From Armatimonadota bacterium (GTDB lineage: Bacteria; Armatimonadota; Zipacnadia; Zipacnadales; FEN-943), in contig JANZZA010000476.1 of the NCBI GenBank assembly GCA_026419655.1, forward strand, positions 1 to 5,319: a stretch of 5,319 bases of DNA, given 5' to 3'. Below are positions 1 to 4,311 of the stretch, one piece after another. The translations under genes and the position numbers were made by a program. Under the pieces are notes generated by a model. The model made no database searches. It saw only the letters and a list, made by a program, of their open reading frames with translations, and was not told the origin of the DNA. Position 1 is the first letter of the stretch; the number at the start of each line of letters is the position of its first letter.

Positions 1-1163
1 TCGGCCAGGGACGCCGGCGGCACCGCCCGTGGACTTTGCGCGGCAGTGGCGATCACCGTTGGCCGAAGCCGCACCAGTTCGGCTGCAAAGCCCTCGACGT
101 CCTTGTCGTCAGCCATGCCGAGCACGAGCCACACGCGCGCACAACGGAAGTACCTGTTAATGGCCTCGGCGAGTGCAGCAGCCGCCGCGGGCGCATGGGC
201 ACAATCGAGAAGAATCATTGGCTGGCCAGGGACAACCTGCAGGCGGCCAGGCCACTCCACCGTCCGCAAACCCTCCGCCACGGCCTCGCGTGGTACATCA
301 AGGCCCGCGCCGGTAAGCGCATCAGCCGCCGCCACAGCAAGCGCAGCATTCTCCACCTGGTGGTCACCCAGCAATGCCAGCTCATAGGTATCCTGGCCTA
401 CGACAACCGTTTGTGGCCTCGGCCTTGTGCCTGGGATGAACGACGGGGCCTCCAGCACCTGCGCGTCGGGTGCCCTGATTATCGGCGCCCCCACCTCCCT
501 GGCTCTCTGTTCCAGCACGGCCCAGGCCTCTTCGGGCTGAGCGCCAAGCACCACCGGCACGCCTGGCTTTATGATGCCAGCCTTCTCGGCGGCAATCTCG
601 GCGAGGGTATTGCCCAGCACGGCAGTGTGCTCGAGACAAATCCGGGTGATGAGGCATACCGTTGGATGCACCAGGTTAGTTGCGTCAAGGCGGCCGCCCA
701 GGCCGGTTTCGAGAACCACTAGGTCCGTCCGCTCTGCGGCAAAGCCAAGCATGGCCATGGCCGTCACGGCCTCGTAGTAAGTGACTGGCGCCAGGCCCGG
801 ATGACTGCTCAGTTCCTCGACCGCAGGACGGACGCTGCCGGCCAGCCACGCAAACCGATCTGGCGCAATCCGCTGGCCAGCTACCCGAATACGTTCTCGC
901 ACGCTAACCAGGTGAGGCGATGTGAACAGGCCTGTTTTCCAGCCCGCTGCCCGAAGAATAGCCTCGGCCATGGCGGCCACAGAGCCTTTACCCTTGCTGC
1001 CAGCGATATGCAGGAAACGCAGCCCATCTTGCGGGTCGCCCAGCAACGCCAGCAGGGCCCGCATGGTGTTCAGATTTACCCACCGGCTCATGGGCGCAAC
1101 GAAGCCTGTCCGCTCATAATTGCACAGGCTTTCCAGCCACCCGACAGCTTCCGGGTAAGTCAT
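1..1163 (-). CDS. folC: Folylpolyglutamate synthase / dihydrofolate synthase (FolC), C-terminus cut by window edge
   Basis: Reading the minus strand from the ATG at 1163-1161 gives 387 open codons to the left edge; FolC proteins are usually about 420-440 residues, so roughly the last 40 are missing. The family is a cytoplasmic Mur-ligase-type, ATP-dependent enzyme that adds glutamate to folates and, in bifunctional members, to dihydropteroate. Visible motifs: P-loop GSKGKGS at 55-61; TSPHL at 81-85; TYYEA at 128-132; ETGLGGRLDATN at 152-163, whose Glu152 is the expected Mg ligand; EHT at 178-180 (family DH; His179 kept, Asp replaced by Glu); EKAGIIKPG from 193, with Lys194 at the usual carbamylated-lysine position; GDHQVENAA at 266-274; WPGR at 304-307; and DCAHAP at 320-325. 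The last motif is normally D-G-A-H-N-P, so its Asn is Ala here. The ATG overlaps the upstream transporter's TGA by one base (TGATG), implying co-transcription and probable translational coupling. The sequence does not show whether it has one or both activities. Confidence 0.96.
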   Translation of the reverse strand, partial: MTYPEAVGWLESLCNYERTGFVAPMSRWVNLNTMRALLALLGDPQDGLRFLHIAGSKGKGSVAAMAEAILRAAGWKTGLFTSPHLVSVRERIRVAGQRIAPDRFAWLAGSVRPAVEELSSHPGLAPVTYYEAVTAMAMLGFAAERTDLVVLETGLGGRLDATNLVHPTVCLITRICLEHTAVLGNTLAEIAAEKAGIIKPGVPVVLGAQPEEAWAVLEQRAREVGAPIIRAPDAQVLEAPSFIPGTRPRPQTVVVGQDTYELALLGDHQVENAALAVAAADALTGAGLDVPREAVAEGLRTVEWPGRLQVVPGQPMILLDCAHAPAAAAALAEAINRYFRCARVWLVLGMADDKDVEGFAAELVRLRPTVIATAAQSPRAVPPASLA

Positions 1164-2434
1164 CAGTCTCTGGTCACCTGCTCCCGGCCAACTTCCATCT
1201 CTTGAGCCGCCGCTATCTGCCGGGCCGCCTCCTGCAGCTCAGCCACACCGGCCCCTGGCGTTGTCCGCACCAGCGCAGCAAAACCCATGTAGATAACCGA
1301 GAGTATTCCGGCGCACAGGAAAACCCACGGGTATCCGTTACGCTCCCACAACAACCCGCCCGCTGTAGGTACCGACATCGAAACAGCGTGATTTATCGAG
1401 ACTCCTAGCGATAGCGTAGGCGCCAGGTGCGTGGGCGTCTCGACGGTCTTCGAGATAAAGGTTGCCCTCGCCATGCCGGTGTCGAAAGAAAGCTGATCAA
1501 TGACATAGGCAGCGTAGAGGATAAATAGCGTGCGGGCATTGTGGCCCAGCAAGCCCTCGGCAAAGCCATAGGCTACGCACACCGCGAATAGCACAAGGGC
1601 ATCCGCAACCAAAATGGTGCGCTCTCCGAAACGGTCAATCATGCGGCCAAGGGTGGGCGCGAAGAACAGACCAATGATAGCGGTAACAATCCACAGCTTG
1701 GCAAAGGTAGCCGGCGGTTGGCCGAAGATTTTCACCAGGACCCACGGGCCAAAGGTGAGAAAGACTTGCTTGCGAGCTCCCATCAGCAGCTCGAGCACAT
1801 AATAGAGCCAGTAGCGCCGGGAAACGACCAGGCGCGGCCGGGGATGCCGGATGCCAACGCGCAGCCCCGATAGAAGCGAGGCAGCAACGAAGAAAGCACA
1901 GGCACCCGTGAGAAAAATGGCTGAGTAGCGCACGCCCCCAGCACGGCCCAGAAGCCATACCACGGCACACCCGGCGATGGTGCCGAGACGACCGACAGCG
2001 CCCACCTGCCCAAGACGCCGGCCCCGGCTGCGCTCCGACGCCAGGCTCATCGTCAGAGAACTCGCTACCGGCATGGAAAGATGTGTGCCCACGCTCCAGA
2101 GAATCACAAAGCCTAACATTGCAGCCCAGCTCTGCCCCAGCGCCGCCACGCCAACCATGCCCAGCCCGGCCAGCACAAAAGCCACCGCCCCCATACGAGC
2201 CTCTGGCAGAAAACATAACAGGCCGGCAGAAACTGCGGTCAATAGCCCCGGCAGCTCCCGCGGGAACTCGATCATGCCGCGGGCTGCGGCCCCGATATGA
2301 AAAGTATCGTTGAGGTAATTGCTGAAGCTTGTCTCCCACATACCGCCGGCCGCGCCAGAAAGCGCAACGGCAGCCAGGTACACGGGAAGCTGCGGATGCA
2401 CGTCCAGTAGCCTTTCGTGCAGACGCCGAAACAT
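1163..2434 (-). CDS. MFS transporter of unknown substrate, upstream partner of folC
   Basis: This 423-residue protein has the length and hydrophobic pattern of a 12-helix major facilitator superfamily secondary transporter of the inner membrane. The N-terminal part (residues 35-72) carries NYLNDTFHIGAAARGMIEFP followed by RELPGLL, a recognisable signature of one uncharacterised bacterial MFS subgroup. A motif-A-like loop, GRMIDRFGERT, lies at 263-273 between helices of the second half, and RKQVFLTFGPWVL at 221-233 is also typical of the subgroup. A soluble, Ala/Glu-rich tail of about 30 residues (394-423) follows the last helix and is likely a cytoplasmic helix. The substrate cannot be inferred; folC directly downstream might hint at a folate-related cargo, but linkage alone is weak evidence. 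The Shine-Dalgarno is poor (GGTG about 8 bases before the ATG). The start is supported by the basic FRRLHERLL N-terminus, which suits the cytoplasmic side before helix 1. A candidate promoter and an inverted repeat lie upstream. Confidence 0.93.
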   Translation of the reverse strand: MFRRLHERLLDVHPQLPVYLAAVALSGAAGGMWETSFSNYLNDTFHIGAAARGMIEFPRELPGLLTAVSAGLLCFLPEARMGAVAFVLAGLGMVGVAALGQSWAAMLGFVILWSVGTHLSMPVASSLTMSLASERSRGRRLGQVGAVGRLGTIAGCAVVWLLGRAGGVRYSAIFLTGACAFFVAASLLSGLRVGIRHPRPRLVVSRRYWLYYVLELLMGARKQVFLTFGPWVLVKIFGQPPATFAKLWIVTAIIGLFFAPTLGRMIDRFGERTILVADALVLFAVCVAYGFAEGLLGHNARTLFILYAAYVIDQLSFDTGMARATFISKTVETPTHLAPTLSLGVSINHAVSMSVPTAGGLLWERNGYPWVFLCAGILSVIYMGFAALVRTTPGAGVAELQEAARQIAAAQEMEVGREQVTRD

Positions 2435-2466
2435 CGTTAGGCACCGTGTTGTCGCAGATGGCGCTT

Positions 2467-2495
2467 ATGCTAACCTGCTGCCCCGTTGCGGGCAA
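2467..2495 (-). promoter_or_regulatory. Candidate sigma70-type promoter for the MFS-folC operon
   Basis: On the minus strand TTGCCC (2495-2490) and TAGCAT (2472-2467) are separated by exactly 17 bases. Each matches the TTGACA/TATAAT consensus at four of six positions. Initiation would fall near 2460, giving a leader of about 26 bases before the ATG at 2434. The -35 hexamer overlaps the 2482-2509 inverted repeat, so a protein bound to that dyad could interfere with it. A weak consensus match alone is modest evidence in GC-rich DNA. Confidence 0.3.
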
Positions 2496-2509
2496 GACCG
2501 CGCAACGGG
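2482..2509. repeat. Perfect 9-bp inverted repeat at the edge of repeat copy A
   Basis: CCCGTTGCG at 2482-2490 and CGCAACGGG at 2501-2509 are exact reverse complements separated by 10 bases. The dyad overlaps the candidate -35 of the minus-strand MFS gene, and its right arm runs into the GGGAG terminus of repeat copy A. A further match to the left arm, CCGTTGC, sits at 2731-2737 beyond the other end of copy A. The equivalent place beside copy B has only an imperfect stem (CTCCCCTT at 4005-4012 with AAGGGAG at 4028-4034). It could be an operator, an RNA hairpin, or part of the repeat. Confidence 0.55.
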
Positions 2510-2717
2510 AGCATTCGGTTTTCCAAGGAGACTGTTGCAAAAGTTTCTGCAGCCCCTCGGAGATGCGCTCCGAGGTAAGAGGTGGGACACACAACTTTAT
2601 ACACTTTTGTGGCCCCGTATAACCCAACACCGGGTTTTGGGACAGACCACCAAGGTGCTTCTCCGGGCCTTACTCCTTCCTGCCTGAAACAAAATCCTGA
2701 GGAAACTGAATGCTCCC
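2507..2717 (+). mobile_element. Repeat copy A: about 211-bp MITE-like element with inverted termini
   Basis: The left end GGGAGCATTCGGTTTTCC (2507-2524) pairs with the right end GGAAACTGAATGCTCCC (2701-2717), giving a near-perfect terminal inverted repeat of about 17 bp. The whole unit aligns to 4030-4238 at about 83% identity by hand, with two one-base gaps. Strongly conserved blocks are CACTTTTGTGGCCC (2592-2605), CACCGGGTTTTGG (2628-2640) and TTCCTGCCTGAAACAAAATC (2677-2696). An internal perfect 8-bp hairpin (CCTCGGAG at 2555-2562, CTCCGAGG at 2568-2575) is largely lost in copy B. No transposase is encoded and no clear target-site duplication is visible, so the element would be non-autonomous or not transposable. 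It lies between the divergent MFS and rhomboid genes. A folded RNA or an intergenic regulatory repeat are alternatives to a MITE. Strand is assigned from wobble pairs in the closing stem and is tentative. Confidence 0.68.
2555..2575 (+). other. Perfect 8-bp stem-loop inside repeat copy A
   Basis: CCTCGGAG (2555-2562) and CTCCGAGG (2568-2575) are exact reverse complements around a five-base ATGCG loop. No T-run follows, so it does not look like an intrinsic terminator. At the same place in copy B the loop is unchanged but three stem pairs are broken and one outer pair is gained, so the hairpin is only partly conserved. Confidence 0.5.
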
Positions 2718-2780
2718 AAGCGCCACCCATCCGTTGCAGTCCTTTTACGATCGCCCACCGAGAGCGAGGTGACGCATTCC

Positions 2781-2810
2781 TTGCCACGGCCGGCGAGAAG
2801 GCTCTTAACT
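2781..2810 (+). promoter_or_regulatory. Weak candidate promoter for the rhomboid gene
   Basis: TTGCCA (2781-2786) is a five-of-six match to a -35 hexamer. TTAACT (2805-2810), 18 bases further on, is a poor -10 (three of six). Initiation would fall near 2817, leaving a leader of about 13 bases with no Shine-Dalgarno. TATCAT at 2826-2831 is a better -10 match but overlaps the start codon. Neither is convincing. Confidence 0.18.
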
Positions 2811-2829
2811 ACACAGCGCGAACTGTATC

Positions 2830-3519
2830 ATGGCCATGATTCCACTCCGAGACAACCTCCGCACGCTGCGGCCCACAATCGTCAACTGGAGCATCATCGG
2901 TGCCTGCATAGCTGTGTTTCTGTGGCAGCTCGACCAACCTATGCTGGGCGTTGAGCGAGCTTTCGTGCCCCGCAACCTCTGGCCTGGGAGCACACACCCG
3001 GCCAAAGGACTTGTAGCTGCGTCGGCGGCTGCTCTCCTGAGCATGTTCATGCACGGCGGCCTGCTACACCTGGCGAGCAACATGCTCTTTCTCTGGGTCT
3101 TCGGCGACAACGTGGAAGAAAGGCTCGGCCGCCTGCGGTATCTGCTCTTCTATATCACCTGTGGCCTGCTGGCCTTAGCGGCCCACTGCGTTATGACCGG
3201 GTTTTCCGACAAGCCGGTAGTCGGGGCAAGCGGGGCCATAGCAGGAGTCCTTGGCGGCTACTGGGTACTGTTTCGCGGAGCCCGCATCCGTGCTCTGGTG
3301 CCGCTGGTGATCATCTGGTTCGTGACAGACGTGCCGGCGTGGTTTTTCCTGGCAGCGTGGTTCATCTTACAATTTCTCGCTGGCCTCACTGCAGGCCCGG
3401 ACAGCCCTGTAGCTTCCTGGGCCCACGTCGCTGGCTTCGTGGCCGGGGCCTTGCTCGTAAAACATTTCCTCCCCCGCCGCTTCAAGGGCCCACGGGTGAT
3501 AAAGATAGAATTTCACTAA
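2830..3519 (+). CDS. Rhomboid family intramembrane serine protease
   Basis: The 229-residue protein is a compact six-helix bacterial rhomboid, an inner-membrane protease that cleaves transmembrane helices of substrate proteins. The catalytic set is complete: the HGGLLHLASN block at 75-84, giving His80 and Asn84 at the GlpG His150/Asn154 oxyanion positions; GASGAI at 132-137 with nucleophile Ser134; and SWAHVAGFVAG at 196-206 with base His199. The helix-3 entry GDNVEERLGRLRYLLFY (92-108) is typical. Helices lie roughly at 17-34, 62-91, 103-122, 132-149, 153-188 (probably TM5 with its loop) and 195-212. The C-terminus is short and basic. An in-frame TAA at 2806-2808 limits the start to ATG 2830 or ATG 2836. 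The second gives MIPLRD, the usual N-terminus in this subfamily, so 2836 may be the true start. Neither has a Shine-Dalgarno at normal distance. The substrate is unknown. Repeat copies lie on both sides, and no terminator-like T-run hairpin follows the stop. Confidence 0.95.
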   Translation: MAMIPLRDNLRTLRPTIVNWSIIGACIAVFLWQLDQPMLGVERAFVPRNLWPGSTHPAKGLVAASAAALLSMFMHGGLLHLASNMLFLWVFGDNVEERLGRLRYLLFYITCGLLALAAHCVMTGFSDKPVVGASGAIAGVLGGYWVLFRGARIRALVPLVIIWFVTDVPAWFFLAAWFILQFLAGLTAGPDSPVASWAHVAGFVAGALLVKHFLPRRFKGPRVIKIEFH

Positions 3520-3603
3520 GCACGCCTCTCATTGCTGCTTCCCGGCTAACCAGACTGCCTGCCCGACCGCGCAGCAGTACGACGCGATACCTCAAGGCCC
3601 CTG

Positions 3604-3620
3604 CGGTGCAGGCGGCACCG
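3604..3620 (+). other. Short hairpin downstream of the rhomboid gene
   Basis: CGGTGC (3604-3609) and GCACCG (3615-3620) form a perfect 6-bp stem with an AGGCG loop, 85 bases after the rhomboid stop. An overlapping alternative stem CCTGC/GCAGG (3600-3612) excludes it. It is followed by GAAAAG-like sequence, AAAAGTT, and not by a T-run, so a Rho-independent terminator is not supported. Confidence 0.3.
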
Positions 3621-3634
3621 AAAAGTTGGCACAG

Positions 3635-3719
3635 GGCGATGGACGCAAAACCTTTTGCGACTGTCGTAAAGGCCGGGGTTGGTTTATTCATTGGTGATTG
3701 TTGCAAAAGGTATATCGCC
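3635..3719 (+). other. Nested inverted repeats with two mutually exclusive pairings
   Basis: CGCAAAA (3644-3650) and TTTTGCG (3653-3659) form a local palindrome with a two-base centre. CCTTTTGC (3651-3658) also pairs perfectly with GCAAAAGG (3703-3710). Outside that, GGCGAT (3635-3640) pairs perfectly with ATCGCC (3714-3719). The long-range pairing and the local palindrome compete for the same bases, as in switching RNAs. No known riboswitch fold is recognised, and the right half overlaps the start of repeat copy C. Confidence 0.35.
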
Positions 3720-3840
3720 AGCCCCAAGACTTCATCTCAAATAAAAGGTCGGCCAGCCCTGTACACTGTATCTCCATGAGCCAGGGAGAAGCCGGGTTTT
3801 GCACCAGTCACCAGAGGAAGAACCTGTAAGCGGCCTAGCG
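3696..3840 (+). repeat. Repeat copy C: diverged partial relative of copies A and B
   Basis: Several blocks occur in the same order and orientation as in A and B: GTTGCAAAAG (3700-3709, as at 2534-2543 in A), CAGCCCC (3719-3725), AAAAGGT (3743-3749), TGTACACT (3760-3767, as in B), CCGGGTTTTG (3792-3801) and the AGTCACCAG block (3806-3814). Spacing between blocks differs by several bases, so this copy is much older or rearranged. No GGGAG/CTCCC terminal pair is found. Instead GTTGCAAAAG (3700-3709) is matched nine of ten, inverted, by CTTTCGCAAC at 3885-3894, which may mark alternative ends. Homology beyond 3815 is weak. Confidence 0.5.
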
Positions 3841-3974
3841 CCCAGCCTTCTATCTGGGGCTGCGCGCGGGATACGGCAAAGCGACTTTCGCAACAGCCTT
3901 TGGAGGTCTTTGCGAGGCTCTCCGGCGGCAGGCAGCAGGCAGCCGGAATAACCAGCTCTGGCCGCGGCGGCCAG
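3838..3974 (+). other. Cluster of three stem-loops upstream of repeat copy B
   Basis: Three stems follow one another. CAGCC (3843-3847) pairs with GGCTG (3858-3862), extended by GCG/CGC across a two-base bulge. TCCGGC (3921-3926) pairs with GCCGGA (3942-3947) around a loop of repeated GGCA units. CTGGCCG (3958-3964) pairs perfectly with CGGCCAG (3968-3974) around a three-base loop. None has a following T-run. GC-rich DNA gives short stems by chance, but the last is strong enough to matter if transcribed. Confidence 0.35.
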
Positions 3975-4029
3975 GTGTCGGCCTGGGCAACCGTACTTGG
4001 GCTACTCCCCTTTGCTCGGCAGGCCAGAA

Positions 4030-4238
4030 GGGAGTGTTCGGTTTTCAGGGATACTACTGGAGAAGTCTCTGCAGCGCCTGGCAGATGCGCCCCGAGGCAA
4101 AAGGTGAGACACACAAGTCTGTACACTTTTGTGGCCCTGTATAAGTCAGCACCGGGTTTTGGACAGGCCACCAGGGTTATTCTCCAGGCCTTAGTCCTTC
4201 CTGCCTGAAACAAAATCCTCTGTAAACTGATTACTCCC
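4030..4238 (+). mobile_element. Repeat copy B: about 209-bp MITE-like element with inverted termini
   Basis: This is a direct repeat of 2507-2717, about 83% identical by hand count (roughly 34 substitutions and two one-base gaps). Its ends GGGAGTGTTCGGTTTT (4030-4045) and TAAACTGATTACTCCC (4223-4238) still pair over most of the arm. The sixth pair is T-A here and C-G in copy A, a compensatory change; the seventh is a G-T wobble here and A-T in A. Both indels relative to A are single bases, so no reading frame is shared along the whole length. Similarity to A may run a further 25-35 bases leftward (to about 4000), so the inverted ends may not be the exact unit boundaries. It ends 73 bases before the second MFS gene. 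No transposase or clear target duplication is visible. Confidence 0.66.
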
Positions 4239-4311
4239 GGCCCATAAGAGTGTCTTTTCTTGAGCCCTTGACTAATAATACGCACAGGGATTAAGCCTTC
4301 GGAGCACGAAC

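Larger units (their letters stand above)
3520..4311. other. 792-bp intergenic region without a supported gene, rich in repeats and hairpins
   Basis: No open frame here has a recognisable protein or a credible ribosome site. The region holds, in order: a short hairpin at 3604-3620; a palindrome at 3644-3659; repeat copy C; a group of stem-loops at 3838-3974; repeat copy B; and the leader of the second MFS gene. A 196-codon minus-strand open stretch at 3737-4327 spans copies B and C, but its similarity to the matching stretch at 2470-2787 shifts frame at both ends of the conserved core, which argues against coding. Between 3520 and 3600 I see nothing structured. Confidence 0.7.

Noticed and set aside
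36..722. A 228-codon plus-strand open frame opposite folC
   Set aside because: It lies antisense to a clear FolC reading with all family motifs, and its Arg/His/Pro-rich composition is typical of shadow frames in GC-rich DNA.
1635..2630. A 331-codon minus-strand open frame overlapping the first MFS gene in another frame
   Set aside because: Composition is low in hydrophobic patterning, it resembles no family, and it runs through repeat copy A; the MFS frame explains the sequence.
2507..4238. Rhomboid gene as cargo of a composite transposon between copies A and B
   Set aside because: The copies are direct repeats without transposase, are about 17% diverged, and the rhomboid gene has no obvious compositional difference from its neighbours. 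Bracketing by chance or local duplication is simpler.
4268..4296. TTGACT with TTAAGC 17 bases on as a promoter for the second MFS gene
   Set aside because: The -35 is good but the -10 matches only about two of six positions, and the AT-rich TAATAATAC nearby is not at a usable distance from it.
3520..4311. CRISPR array, tRNA, rRNA or known riboswitch in the long intergenic region
   Set aside because: Repeats are too few, long and diverged for CRISPR; no cloverleaf, TTCRANY-type T arm or known riboswitch consensus was found on reading either strand.
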